A DNA stretch of 64,000 nt from Microcystis panniformis FACHB-1757 (GTDB lineage: Bacteria > Cyanobacteriota > Cyanobacteriia > Cyanobacteriales > Microcystaceae), in contig NZ_CP011339.1 of NCBI RefSeq assembly GCF_001264245.1, forward strand, positions 434,001 through 498,000, given 5' to 3'. The notes beneath the pieces were generated by a model. It saw only the letters and a program-made list of their open reading frames with translations, did no database searches and had not been told where the DNA came from. Each line of letters begins with the position of its first letter. Within the stretch, counting starts at the first letter, position 1. The translations under genes and the position numbers were made by a program. Below, piece after piece: positions 35,074 through 44,583 of this stretch.

Positions 35074-35628
35074 ATGAATACCGAAGTTTTTCAGCAATTT
35101 TTTGCCTATTGTGTCGGTAGTTGGCAAACGGAAAGAACCTATCATTATCTAGCTGCTCAAGAAGTGGAACGTTCCCGTACTGAATTCCTCATTCAACCCC
35201 TCACCAGAGAGATTAAACAGAAAGTTCTGACAGATAATAACTATCCTGATATTGCGGATTTAGAAAGTATCCCCGGGTTTAATTTAGGTTTCTATACCAT
35301 CTCGGAAAAAGGGGAAGAAGTGCGACAAAATCTTAATCTTTTATTTGTGGTTAAAGCAGAAAATAACGGTTATTTAGAAGGGGATTATCTTCGTGATCGC
35401 GCCTACGAAGAAGCAAGACCAATTATCTCCGCTTTTCGCTTTGATTCCACTACCAGAGAGTTATTAATGACCACCAATTATACTCGCAGTGTTTCCGTGG
35501 ATTCAATTACTTTAATCAATCCAGACCTGCGAATTCGCAAAATTATTAACTATCAACGTCCCAAGGAGGGGGAACCCTTGGAAAAAGTTCTCTTGGTCGG
35601 TTTTGGAGTTGAGTGTAAAGTCAGTTAA
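35074..35628 (+). CDS. Phycobiliprotein chromophore lyase, CpcS/CpeS family
   Basis: 184 residues from the ATG at 35074, with AGGAG 13 bases upstream; an ATG at 35056 overlaps that site and is rejected. FFAYCVGSWQTERTYHYL at the N-terminus and VERSRTEF are typical of CpcS/CpeS lyases, lipocalin-like proteins that attach phycocyanobilin to Cys-84-type sites of phycobiliproteins. The exact subunit specificity cannot be told. It is the clearest cyanobacterial marker in the window. Confidence 0.85.
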   Translation: MNTEVFQQFFAYCVGSWQTERTYHYLAAQEVERSRTEFLIQPLTREIKQKVLTDNNYPDIADLESIPGFNLGFYTISEKGEEVRQNLNLLFVVKAENNGYLEGDYLRDRAYEEARPIISAFRFDSTTRELLMTTNYTRSVSVDSITLINPDLRIRKIINYQRPKEGEPLEKVLLVGFGVECKVS

Positions 35629-35650
35629 AAAAATATTTCTTTCCCCCCCC

Positions 35651-35682
35651 TTGATTCTCCAGTCAGGGGGAGATTTTATAAT
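35651..35682 (+). promoter_or_regulatory. MerR-type promoter/operator with 20-bp spacer
   Basis: -35 TTGATT (35651-35656) and -10 TATAAT (35677-35682) are 20 bp apart, the over-long spacing that only MerR-family activators can use. The spacer carries the dyad TCTCC ... GGAGA. It lies 31 bp upstream of the merR ATG, so the regulator would control its own operon. Confidence 0.75.
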
Positions 35683-35713
35683 AGGGTAACGATAGGATTA
35701 AGGAGCAAAAATA

Positions 35714-36106
35714 ATGCTCAAAATCGGTCAACTTTCCCTAGAAAGTGGTGTTTCAATTAAAACGATTCGTTATTACGAGGAATTAGGACTAATTCAGTCC
35801 CCTGAGAGGACAGAGGGACAATTTCGCCTATTTACTCCCGATACTGTCCATCGCTTGCTGTTTGTCAAAAGATTACAATCTTTGGGTTTAAGTCTGCAAG
35901 AGATCCGCGAATGTTTAGTAATTCATGACCATGGTGAGTTACCCTGTGGAGATATTCAAGAAAAATTAATTAAACATATTGCTGAGATCGATCAACAAGT
36001 GGAACAATTGCTTTTATTGCGTCAACAATTAACCGAAACCCTGCAAGGATGGACGGATACACCAGTAAAAGACGATCAATTTATTTGCCCTAATCTCAAG
36101 GTTTAA
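35714..36106 (+). CDS. MerR-family regulator, heavy-metal type
   Basis: 130 residues. N-terminal winged helix (IGQLSLESGVSIKTIRYYEE), the dimerisation helix, and C-terminal tail. C78 (ELPCGD) matches the position of ZntR Cys-79 and C125 (FICPN) lies in the metal-binding loop; H71 and H73 add ligands. Such regulators twist a 19-20 bp spacer promoter on binding Zn, Cd, Pb or Cu. The metal is not determined. AGGAG 9 bases before ATG. Followed 5 bp later by the His-rich secreted protein gene. Confidence 0.88.
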   Translation: MLKIGQLSLESGVSIKTIRYYEELGLIQSPERTEGQFRLFTPDTVHRLLFVKRLQSLGLSLQEIRECLVIHDHGELPCGDIQEKLIKHIAEIDQQVEQLLLLRQQLTETLQGWTDTPVKDDQFICPNLKV

Positions 36107-36111
36107 CTATC

Positions 36112-37332
36112 ATGAAAAAGTTAATTTTATTGGTAACTGTAGCAATGATTTCTACTCCTGTCATTGCTCAACATTTACATCTTGATTCACCTCAAACTCA
36201 GACTTTACAAGCAATTCCTGATAATATACCAGCTTGGATGTATAACAAGCAACGTAATCATATTTATCCCCAAAGAGGGGTTTATAACAATGCCATTTAT
36301 AATGTCAGAGATTTAGCTTTAGACTTGAATGCGATCGCTGTTGGTCATGCCTTTGCCTACGAAGATATCGTAACAGGAAAAGCGAAAGATTTAGAAACTA
36401 AGACATACCAAAAAATTAATTGGGTTTTAAAAAATCCGCCTAAATTTATGCCCGATGAGGGTAATATTTCCCCAACTTTTGGCAGAAAATACGGTGTTTT
36501 AGAACAGGTTTTCGAGTGGGCGCATATTTTCCATGCTCAAACCGTTGATGTTTTAGCCAGCAGCAAATTAACCAACAAGGAAAAAGAGGCGGAAATTGAA
36601 AAATTATATCAATTTTACTTGACAAAAGTTCCCTATGCGATTACGGGATTACCCATGAATATGGGTTATCTGGATTCCCAGCCTTATTCTAAAGCCTTTC
36701 GCCAGAAATATCCGAAAGTTAATGGCTTATTTTGGGGCTACCATTGGTTACAAGGAACAATGTATGACTTGCTCTATGAGAAGACGCTAGAAGAACAAAA
36801 ACAAGCTTATAAACAGGTAGGAAAACAATACCATAGTCAGGAATTGTATCGCACCGATCGAGCTTTTATGCCGATGTTTGCCGAACTTAGTCCCAAGTTT
36901 GCCCGACGTTTTCCCGCAATATCTAACACCTTTGATAACCTGCATATGTTGCACGATATGGTTAATGATATTCTGGCATCAGCTTGGCTAACTCCCCAAC
37001 AAAAAGACGAACAAATTACCCGCGCTATTTGGTTAGTAATGGCCGCTAATCATCAAGGAATGGCAGCAGGAAAAAATTATGGTGGTGAAGGACTACATGA
37101 TCATCGTTTTGAGTCAGGAATTCCGGGTATGGGATTAATGCCAACAGATATTTCTCACGAAGGTCATAATCACGATAATCCTGATAATTCTGAGAAAAAA
37201 CCTGATAATTCTCAGGGACATGAGGAAGAAGATCACCAACACCATAACCACGAAAATTACTCTCCAGAAAAACCTCCTAATACGGAGAAAAAACCTGATG
37301 ACAGCAATGATCAAGAGGAACTGAAAAAATGA
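36112..37332 (+). CDS. Secreted protein with His-rich metal-binding tail, unknown family
   Basis: 406 residues. Signal peptide MKKLILLVTVAMISTPVIAQ. The body (about 25-350) is helical with repeated His positions (WAHIFHAQTVDVL, NLHMLHDMVNDI, NHQGMAAGKNYGG) and no family I recognise. The last 60 residues are a low-complexity HEGHNHDNPDN- and HQHHNHEN-type tail, likely a periplasmic metal-binding or buffering segment. Middle gene of a MerR-controlled operon, overlapping the next gene by 4 bp. Role in metal tolerance is inferred. Confidence 0.75.
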   Translation: MKKLILLVTVAMISTPVIAQHLHLDSPQTQTLQAIPDNIPAWMYNKQRNHIYPQRGVYNNAIYNVRDLALDLNAIAVGHAFAYEDIVTGKAKDLETKTYQKINWVLKNPPKFMPDEGNISPTFGRKYGVLEQVFEWAHIFHAQTVDVLASSKLTNKEKEAEIEKLYQFYLTKVPYAITGLPMNMGYLDSQPYSKAFRQKYPKVNGLFWGYHWLQGTMYDLLYEKTLEEQKQAYKQVGKQYHSQELYRTDRAFMPMFAELSPKFARRFPAISNTFDNLHMLHDMVNDILASAWLTPQQKDEQITRAIWLVMAANHQGMAAGKNYGGEGLHDHRFESGIPGMGLMPTDISHEGHNHDNPDNSEKKPDNSQGHEEEDHQHHNHENYSPEKPPNTEKKPDDSNDQEELKK

Positions 37333-38111
37333 GAAGATTTTTATTAATTGCTGTGGGTTTAGTTGCCAGTTTTACTAATCCAGTTTTTGCCAACGATCAT
37401 AACAATCTTGATTCCGGTCGTCCCCTTTCTTTTGATGATGCTGAAAGTCTTGGTTTTGGGGAACAATCGATAGAATTTGGAGGAAGTCTAGTCTTTCCTG
37501 AAAATAGTAATCTTGGGGGTGAGTTTGATATTGAATACCTCAACGGTATTATTCGCAATGGTCACATTATTATCGGCATCGATCCGCAAGTGGGAGGACG
37601 AGTTAATAGTGATGATACGGATTTTGATGTGGGAAATTTATCTGTAGGTTTTTTCTATAATTTCAATCGAGAATACGATAATGTTCCCGCTTTTGCCATT
37701 CGTACCGATTTAGGATTACCGACGGGAAATAATGCTAGGGGATTAGATTTTCGTCTGCGGGGAATTGCTAGTAAAACTGTTGGTCAATTCGATCGCGTGC
37801 ATCTTAATCTCGATTTAAACATAAAAACTGACCCCGATAACGGCGATCGAGCTTTTTCCCCGGCAGCAATTCTCGGTTATTCGCGACCGATTGGTTATCC
37901 GAAACGTTTTGATCGCACTTTTTTAGCAGAATTGGGCGTAATTACCGGCGATAATAGTAATGGTGGCGTTTTAATTCGCACTGGTATGGGAATTCGTCAG
38001 CAAATTAATCGCCAAGGTGTGATCGATTGGGGTATCGAGGGAGATATTGCCACTAATGGCAATGATCAAAGTCAATTAAAGCTAAAAATCGGTTATTCTT
38101 TCGGATTTTAG
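37329..38111 (+). CDS. Outer-membrane beta-barrel protein
   Basis: 260 residues with signal peptide (MRRFLLIAVGLVASFTNPVFA) and alternating amphipathic strands (IEFGGSLVFPENSNLGGEFD, LSVGFFYNFNREYDNV) ending in the terminal aromatic residue (YSFGF) that the BAM machinery recognises. It resembles barrel proteins annotated as transporters. Coupled to the His-rich protein by an ATGA overlap, suggesting a joint metal uptake or export function. Third and last gene of the MerR operon. Confidence 0.75.
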   Translation: MRRFLLIAVGLVASFTNPVFANDHNNLDSGRPLSFDDAESLGFGEQSIEFGGSLVFPENSNLGGEFDIEYLNGIIRNGHIIIGIDPQVGGRVNSDDTDFDVGNLSVGFFYNFNREYDNVPAFAIRTDLGLPTGNNARGLDFRLRGIASKTVGQFDRVHLNLDLNIKTDPDNGDRAFSPAAILGYSRPIGYPKRFDRTFLAELGVITGDNSNGGVLIRTGMGIRQQINRQGVIDWGIEGDIATNGNDQSQLKLKIGYSFGF

Positions 38112-38146
38112 GATTTTTCCCTAGCCTGCTCTTAAAAGCTAAAATA

Positions 38147-38304
38147 GATGAAGTATAACTTAAATTTTGGTTTGACTGGGAGTACGAGGGGGTTTGGACG
38201 TCCACATCTTCTCATCCCTGAAAACAACAGGGATATCTGATCAGTTGTCCGCAGGTAGCGACTCCCTATTCTCAGCTTCGTACCTCATCATTAGGATAAC
38301 TGCT
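38147..38304 (-). repeat. Dispersed repeat family R, copy 3 (long, diverged)
   Basis: Minus strand begins AGCAGTTATCCTAATGATGA and ends near AGTTATACTTCATC, with a 158-bp span instead of about 80 because of extra interior sequence that includes a CCCTGTTGTTTTCAGGG hairpin. Lies between the metal operon and a convergent channel gene. Confidence 0.7.
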
Positions 38305-38340
38305 AGAGAAAAAAGGCTGTAAATCTGTTGTCATTCCCTT

Positions 38341-39756
38341 TTAAGTCGCAAAAAAGCTCTTTAACCGTTGTCGCAGCCAAGAGACGGGATTTTTCAGGTC
38401 TTCCGAGTCTAAAAGCCCCATTTCTCCCAATTTCTGCTGACATTCGCGCAATTCCTCTTGACGTTGGGTGAGTGCCTGAGTGAATTCCTCCGCTAGAGCC
38501 GGATAAGTAGTGATAAGATGCTGAAACCCCTGACGATCGAGCAAAAATAACAAGGTTTCCCCCACTGCTTGCATAGTGGTGGGATAGGGAACCTCTAATA
38601 TTAACGGTAATTCCCCAAAATATTGACCTTTATTAAAAGTAAAAATTTTACGACTGATTTTATCGTTTTCATAAAAAGCATCCACTTGTCCCTGCAAAAC
38701 AATACAGAAATAATTAGCTCTTTCTCCCTGTCTAATTAAAATATCCCCGTCCTGGAGATGTTTACGACAACCCATTTCAATTAATACACGCAATTGCAGA
38801 TCGTTAAAATGTTTAAAGTAACTCACCTCCAATAACATTTCTTTTAACGATAGCGGTTTTGCAGGTTTAACTATCTCCTGATCCTGTTCCTTAACTGCCT
38901 CAAAACTGTCGGTATTATGCAACCATAACTCTCGCTGGGGAAAAGGAATTGTTATGCCCCGATGACGCAGATTATGCTCGATAATGAAGTGTAGGGAACT
39001 TCTCAGAAAAACGGCCTGTTCGACTTTTTCCACCCATACCCACAACTCAAAATTTAAAGCACTATCACCAAAACCGTTAAAAATCACCTTGGGAAGCGGA
39101 TTAAAGGCAATTTCTCCCGACATATAGGCTGATTGCAGCAGAATTTCCGTTACTATCAAAGGATCCGTACCGTAGGCAACTCCCACCGGTACAATGACTC
39201 GAATGCGCGAGTCGGTATAATGCCAATTCTGGACGCGATTGCTAGTTAGGATTGTGTTAGGAACGATTAACTCTGCACCATCAACAGTGCGAATGGTGGT
39301 GGAACGAATCGATATTTCCCGGATATAACCCTTTGTTTGCTCAAATTCGATAAAATCGCCCACTTTTAACTTGCGTTCCACCAACAAAGTTAAACCACTG
39401 GTGAGATTTTTGGTTAACTCCTGCAAACCGAAACCGATACCCACCCCCAAACCACCGGCTAAAACAGCGATCGAAGCGAGATTGAATCCAGTCAATTGTA
39501 GGGCGATAATATAACCAAAAGCCCCAAAAGCAAAACTAGCCAGAGTTGCGATCGCTTCTCGATTACCCTCATCAAAACCGATACTTTTCAGCAGACGATT
39601 TTTTAGTAAACTTTTAAAAGCGATCGTCAGACAGGTGACAAGAATAAACAGTACAAGAGTACCAATAATCCAACCGAGAGTGATGGACACACCCCCAGCG
39701 CGCCAAAGGGGAGTGTAAAAAAAGGGCGTTAACCAAGCTGAGGGAGAGAAAGTCAT
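38341..39756 (-). CDS. MscS-type channel with C-terminal cyclic-nucleotide-binding-like domain
   Basis: 471 residues. Three membrane helices near the N-terminus, the pore helix GGLGVGIGFGLQELTKNLTS, the MscS beta domain (VERKLKVGDFIEF), then a cNMP-type domain from about 320 (GDILIRQGERANYFCIVLQG, GQYFGELPLILEVPYPTTMQ). The phosphate-binding cassette lacks the usual Arg, so nucleotide binding is uncertain. Resembles bacterial cyclic-nucleotide-gated (bCNG) channels. 9 bp from the nitroreductase gene upstream, so probably one transcript. Confidence 0.9.
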   Translation of the reverse strand: MTFSPSAWLTPFFYTPLWRAGGVSITLGWIIGTLVLFILVTCLTIAFKSLLKNRLLKSIGFDEGNREAIATLASFAFGAFGYIIALQLTGFNLASIAVLAGGLGVGIGFGLQELTKNLTSGLTLLVERKLKVGDFIEFEQTKGYIREISIRSTTIRTVDGAELIVPNTILTSNRVQNWHYTDSRIRVIVPVGVAYGTDPLIVTEILLQSAYMSGEIAFNPLPKVIFNGFGDSALNFELWVWVEKVEQAVFLRSSLHFIIEHNLRHRGITIPFPQRELWLHNTDSFEAVKEQDQEIVKPAKPLSLKEMLLEVSYFKHFNDLQLRVLIEMGCRKHLQDGDILIRQGERANYFCIVLQGQVDAFYENDKISRKIFTFNKGQYFGELPLILEVPYPTTMQAVGETLLFLLDRQGFQHLITTYPALAEEFTQALTQRQEELRECQQKLGEMGLLDSEDLKNPVSWLRQRLKSFFAT

Positions 39757-39765
39757 CGCTAAAGT

Positions 39766-40416
39766 TTAGATTTGATAGGGATTACCCAAGCGATCCACAA
39801 AAACATTGTAATCTAAAGGTAAACGCCCCGGATTAAGCCGCGGTTCCGCCGCGTAACCGATGGGAACGACAACAGCGATCGCCAGATGGGGATGATCGGC
39901 AGCACCGATCACCGCTTTTACCTTGTCCTCGATCCAACCGTTGAGAAAACAACTAGATAAACCGAGACTTTCGGCAGCTAAAACCAGATGAGTAGCGGCG
40001 ATCATGGCATCTTTAATCGCGTATTCCCGGGTTTTTTCGCCTAAATTCTTTTGAAATCCCGGGATTGCCTGTTGAAAATATTTTACCGTGCCTTCGTTCC
40101 AAGCACCCGTACTGAGGGCCTGTTCATAGATGGGGGTTAGATCTCCTCCTCCTGCGGCAGCATCGGCAGCGAAAACAAAAGTAACCGGCGCTTGGATAAT
40201 TTGCTTTTGTCCCCAAGCGGCCTCGGCTAAAGCGGCCTTTTGTGCCTCATCTTGTACTAAAATAATTCGCCAATCTTGGATGTTGAAACTACTAGGTGCG
40301 GCAACGGTTAATTCTACTAGGGTTTTCAGCAGTTCCGGGGCGATCGGATCGGTGGTAAAAGTTTTAATAGAACGACGTTGATTAATCGCCGTGGGAACAT
40401 CGAGAGGCAAGGTCAT
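39766..40416 (-). CDS. Nitroreductase-family flavoprotein
   Basis: 216 residues. INQRRSIKTFTTDPIAPELL at the FMN-binding N-terminus and APSSFNIQDWRIILVQDEAQ, with LVLAAESLGLSSCFLNGW in the C-terminal half, define the family. Substrate unknown (quinones, nitro compounds or flavin). Likely co-transcribed with the channel gene downstream. Confidence 0.9.
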   Translation of the reverse strand: MTLPLDVPTAINQRRSIKTFTTDPIAPELLKTLVELTVAAPSSFNIQDWRIILVQDEAQKAALAEAAWGQKQIIQAPVTFVFAADAAAGGGDLTPIYEQALSTGAWNEGTVKYFQQAIPGFQKNLGEKTREYAIKDAMIAATHLVLAAESLGLSSCFLNGWIEDKVKAVIGAADHPHLAIAVVVPIGYAAEPRLNPGRLPLDYNVFVDRLGNPYQI

Positions 40417-40622
40417 AAAGTCAGTTGATCGAGTTACATATTTCTAATTATTATAAGGTCAAGCTATCAGCCTCAGCCTTCGGTGTGGCAAAACAGAAAT
40501 ACTAAAACATCAGGATTAAATTGTGGCAGTCAGGAAAAGATCCACTATACTGTTAGACTTAAACAGGTCATAACCCAATGACCATCTAGCTATAATCATG
40601 TCACCGCCACAAAAATCATTTT

Positions 40623-42047
40623 ATGCGTTCTGAGCCGGAACCGAGCGACACCCTCACCACTGCCACAGTCAATATGGGCGATCAAAGTACCGATATCAAG
40701 CCAATTTTAGCCTTAAAAGAGTTGGTCGCTAGTTTATATCGCGAACAAAACAAAGTTCAAAATCTCTTAAGTTCCCTCGGTTTTGCCCTGCGGAGTTTCA
40801 ATAATTTAAACCAATTCCTCGATCTTACCCCCTTGATGGCCGCACGAGTGGCAGATGCAGAAGGAGGGGCGTTGATTTTGAGCAAAAATAACGGTCAAGT
40901 GGCGCTTGATCAACTGCATTGCCAAGATAATCAAATTAATGGGGAACTACGCCGACAATTAGAGGCAATTATCCGACAATTAAACCAAGAAGCGGCACTT
41001 GAGAATAAAAATAATCGATCGCTTCTCGATAGTCTCGACCATAAAATCCGGCAAACTCTCGGACAGGGTACGCAGGTTTATAGTACACCTGTTTTGGTAA
41101 AAAATAGTGAGCGGGGACGTTTATACGTTTTCAGTCGCGATCCCGATTATGGTTGGACCCCCACCCGTCGTAAACTGCTGCAGCTAGTGGCCGATCAAAC
41201 GGCGGTGGCTATAGCTAATAATGAATTAACGATCGAATTACGGGCCAAGGAACGTCAGGATCGAGAGTTAGAAATCGCTTCCGAAATCCAAAATCGTCTT
41301 TTACCCCGGCAATGTCCGAAAATTCAGGGGGTAGAATTGGCAGCCCACTGCAAAACGGCTAATCGCGTTGGTGGCGACTATTATGATTTTATCCCCTGCA
41401 ACTACGATCAATTTAAACTGGCAACGGAGGCGGAAAGGGAAGCCAGTACCGCTCCTTGGAGTATAGTCATCGGTGATGTCATGGGTAAAGGTGTCCCAGC
41501 AGGATTATTGATGACCATGACCCGGGGAATGTTGCGAGCGGAAGTGTTAAATCGTCACTCCCCGGCCCAGATTTTGCGTCATCTCAATCGGGTTATGTAT
41601 GCCGATCTCGATAATTCTCATCGTTTCGTGACATTATTTTATTCCGAGTATGATCCCCTGACGCGCCGTCTTGGCTACAGTAATGCTGCCCATTATCCCA
41701 CCCTCTGGTGGCGAGCTAAACGGGGAGAGTTAGAGTCTCTCGACACGGAAGGGACATTAGTTGGTTTAGAGGCCGATTCTATCTATGACGATTCCCAAGT
41801 GCAATTAGAAGCGGGAGATACGCTGATCTATTACACCGATGGCTTTACCGATGCAGTTAACTCGAAAGGGGAAAGATTTGATCAGAAAAATTGGCTATCG
41901 GCAGTTAAAGAAGCCTGTCAACAGTACACCGATCCCGAACAGATTCTAGAATATTTATTTGGAAAAGTGGCCGCTTTTACTGGGTTGGTAAATGACAGTA
42001 GCGACGATATGACTTTAGTAGTTATGCGAGTGAAATCGGAGGAATAA
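40623..42047 (+). CDS. GAF domain-SpoIIE/RsbU-type PP2C phosphatase
   Basis: 474 residues. GAF domain about 60-205, coiled linker (ELRAKERQDRELEIASEIQN), then the SpoIIE phosphatase from about 225 with NRVGGDYYDF, VIGDVMGKGVPAGLLMTMTR, YTDGFTDAVN and DDMTLVVMR metal-binding motifs. Family members dephosphorylate anti-sigma-factor antagonists in partner-switching pathways. No STAS or anti-sigma kinase gene is adjacent. Confidence 0.9.
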   Translation: MRSEPEPSDTLTTATVNMGDQSTDIKPILALKELVASLYREQNKVQNLLSSLGFALRSFNNLNQFLDLTPLMAARVADAEGGALILSKNNGQVALDQLHCQDNQINGELRRQLEAIIRQLNQEAALENKNNRSLLDSLDHKIRQTLGQGTQVYSTPVLVKNSERGRLYVFSRDPDYGWTPTRRKLLQLVADQTAVAIANNELTIELRAKERQDRELEIASEIQNRLLPRQCPKIQGVELAAHCKTANRVGGDYYDFIPCNYDQFKLATEAEREASTAPWSIVIGDVMGKGVPAGLLMTMTRGMLRAEVLNRHSPAQILRHLNRVMYADLDNSHRFVTLFYSEYDPLTRRLGYSNAAHYPTLWWRAKRGELESLDTEGTLVGLEADSIYDDSQVQLEAGDTLIYYTDGFTDAVNSKGERFDQKNWLSAVKEACQQYTDPEQILEYLFGKVAAFTGLVNDSSDDMTLVVMRVKSEE

Positions 42048-42075
42048 ATTATCATTACCTAGCTCATAAATTAGC

Positions 42076-43317
42076 CTAATTCGGCTCTTGCCAAGGAGCA
42101 AATAAAGGCAATAAAGCTAACCCAGGTAAAGCGGCAATTACCGTGATTAAAAAGAACCACTGCCAACCGATTGCCTCGGCTAAAACTCCGGCGGGAGCTA
42201 CTAAAATATCGCGACTAAAGGCCATTAAACTCGATAAAAGGGCGAACTGAGTAGCGGTAAAACGAGCATTGCAAAGACTCATTAAAAAAGCCACAAAAGC
42301 GGCAGTGCCTAAGCCGCCGCAGAAGTTTTCAATATTAATAGCTAAGACCATAAAAGGATAATTTTGCCCTAAATTTGCTAAAATAAAATAGGCTAAATTA
42401 CTAATAGCTTGCAAGCCGCCAAAAATCCAGAGCGATCGATTAATTCCCCAACGACTTAACAGGGAACCACCTAATAAAACTCCCACCATAGTTGCTATCA
42501 TGGCCATGCCCCCTTGGATCGCCCCGATATCGGTTTGACTGAAACCAGTTTTTAAGAGAAAAGGAGTCACCATATTATTAACTAAAGCATCCCCTAAACG
42601 ATAGAGAACAATAAAGGCGAGAATACCGATTCCTTGACCGAATCGATAGCGTTGAAAAAACTCTTGGAAAGGCAACCAAACTGCCTCTAAAAGAGTTTGA
42701 GGAGTATCATCTCTAGGGGGAGTAGCTGGGGCGAAAAAAGACCAAATAATCGTTAAAGCCATCAATCCAGCTAGGAAAAGATAGACGAGAGGCCAGGGAA
42801 AGAGATCGGCTAAAATTAAAGCGATCGAACCAGTTAAAATTAAAGCCAAACGATAACCTAAAACCCCGATCGCCACCCCAGCACCCATCTCCCATTTTTC
42901 TAAAATATCTGTGCGATAGGCATCATAGGCAATATCTTGGCTGGCACTAAAAAAAGCGATCAGTAAAGCATTAATTGCCAATAATTCTAAAGATCGTTGC
43001 GGTTGTTGAAAAGCCATGAAACCAATCGCTAAAGTTAAACAAATTTGAGCGATTAAAATCCAGCCGCGACGACGACCAAGCAGCGGGGGAAGATAGCGAT
43101 CGAGTAAGGGAGACCAAAGAAATTTAAGAGAGTAGGGGAGAGCGACTAAACTAAATAAACCGATCGATTTCAGATCAACTCCTTCGGTGGTCATCCAAGC
43201 TTGCAGGGTGCGACTGGTGAGCAACAAGGGCAATCCAGAAGCGAAACCTAAGAATAACAAAGCCGCCATTTTTTGACTGCGGAACACTTGCAAATAAGCG
43301 GAAATTTCTTTGATCAT
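42076..43317 (-). CDS. AmpG-like MFS permease
   Basis: 413 residues with about 12 hydrophobic helices. SGLPLLLTSRTLQAWMTTEG at the start, the YSLKFLWSPLLDRY loop and QDIAYDAYRTDIL are signatures of the AmpG family, which imports muropeptides in proteobacteria. In cyanobacteria the substrate is unproven but peptidoglycan recycling is plausible. Faces the SpoIIE gene convergently. Confidence 0.88.
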   Translation of the reverse strand: MIKEISAYLQVFRSQKMAALLFLGFASGLPLLLTSRTLQAWMTTEGVDLKSIGLFSLVALPYSLKFLWSPLLDRYLPPLLGRRRGWILIAQICLTLAIGFMAFQQPQRSLELLAINALLIAFFSASQDIAYDAYRTDILEKWEMGAGVAIGVLGYRLALILTGSIALILADLFPWPLVYLFLAGLMALTIIWSFFAPATPPRDDTPQTLLEAVWLPFQEFFQRYRFGQGIGILAFIVLYRLGDALVNNMVTPFLLKTGFSQTDIGAIQGGMAMIATMVGVLLGGSLLSRWGINRSLWIFGGLQAISNLAYFILANLGQNYPFMVLAINIENFCGGLGTAAFVAFLMSLCNARFTATQFALLSSLMAFSRDILVAPAGVLAEAIGWQWFFLITVIAALPGLALLPLFAPWQEPN

Positions 43318-43624
43318 AGAGGGGGGTAGGAGGATAGATTAGATTAAAGAATATAGTTAATTGACCCAAAAAGAAAGAAATTAGTTCTGACCGGCATCGT
43401 CCCATCTTAACCATAGCCCGGCGATCAAAAAAAATTCCCGAAAAATAGCGGTCTTTCCCCCAACTGGGGCTATAGGCAGTAGAATGGATGAGATTTTGAT
43501 TCAGTAGTCTTGAAAAATTGCGGTATTCTCCTTAAGATAGATGCTTGATTCTCCCAACTAGCTCCTACCCCTATTTACCTTTCCCAGATAAGGACTGCCA
43601 TCCCCACCTTCCCTGCCGACTCCT

Positions 43625-44245
43625 GTGATTAAAGTGGACTCCTGTTTTATCTCATACCTATTGTCTAATCCCTCCGACTCGGAAGCGACCGGTGACAATG
43701 CCACCATTACCATCGAGGTGCGTTTGGCCCAAAGCCAAGATCTCAAAAGCTTGGCGGAAATTCTCACCGATAGTTTTTTCCCCACGGCCAATTATTGGTC
43801 TTTTCTGCGTCCTATCTTTAAATTGGGCATTTACGAGGACTTACGGGGACGATTGCGCGCCGATACCCCTTACTATCACTGTCTGGTAGTCAGTCAAACC
43901 AGCGTCACGGCTGCGGGTTCTCAGGAAATTATTGTCGCTACGGCGGAAATCGGCTTAAAATCCAGTTCTTTTTTAGCTGTTCCCATTCCTTATATCTCTA
44001 ATTTAGCCGTTAGTCCCGATCGCCGGCGTGCCGGTCTGGCCCGGAGATTGCTGCTCAAGTGTGAACAGATCGCTAGAGAATGGGGTTTTGAGGAACTTTC
44101 CCTCCATGTTCTCGATAATAATCTAGCGGCCCAGTCACTGTACTCAAGTAGCGGTTATCGTCTGCAAAAAACCGACGGTTGGTTGAGCAATTGGTTATTT
44201 AATCGACCACAAAAGTTATTTCTGCACAAGAAAATCAGCCAATGA
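43625..44245 (+). CDS. GNAT-family N-acetyltransferase
   Basis: 206 residues, GTG start. Acetyl-CoA loop DRRRAGLARRLLLKCEQIAR (about 137-156) and NNLAAQSLYSSSGYRL. Similar to cyanobacterial/plastid proteins of the GNAT group; substrate unknown. The gap upstream (43318-43624) shows no feature beyond T-rich tracts. Confidence 0.85.
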   Translation: MIKVDSCFISYLLSNPSDSEATGDNATITIEVRLAQSQDLKSLAEILTDSFFPTANYWSFLRPIFKLGIYEDLRGRLRADTPYYHCLVVSQTSVTAAGSQEIIVATAEIGLKSSSFLAVPIPYISNLAVSPDRRRAGLARRLLLKCEQIAREWGFEELSLHVLDNNLAAQSLYSSSGYRLQKTDGWLSNWLFNRPQKLFLHKKISQ

Positions 44246-44248
44246 GGA

Positions 44249-44400
44249 GATAGGAGATAGGAGATAGGAGACTCCGAGACAGGTTTTAGGTGTTGGGGGT
44301 TGGAGTTTTGGGGTTTTGGGGTTTTGGGGTTTTAGTTCAATTTCCCCACTTCCCCATTTCCCCACTTCCCCACACCCCACACCCCACTTCCCCGCTCCCA
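44249..44400. repeat. Low-complexity tracts after the GNAT gene
   Basis: GATAGGA repeats, a CTCCGAGACAGG block shared with 20945 and 30830, then GGGGTTTT repeated four times and CCCCACTTCC-type repeats. The two G- and C-rich runs could pair. Non-coding. The rest of the gap to 44583 shows nothing else. Confidence 0.8.
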
Positions 44401-44583
44401 CGAAACAAACCCTAGATATTTCGACAAAATTGCGATGCAGAACAATTATAAGGAAAAATTCTGCTATATTATCTGCTAACTCTCTAGAAAACCCACTTAG
44501 TTTAATAATCTTTTCCGGGTATCTGAGAAAAAAAATAGTTCATCTCTTTAAAATATGGTTTTAGGGAGATATTTAGTGACCGT

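Noticed and set aside
44300..44335. GGGGTTTT repeats resembling telomeric DNA
   Set aside because: Only four units in a low-complexity intergenic tract of a bacterial chromosome; slippage is the simpler explanation.
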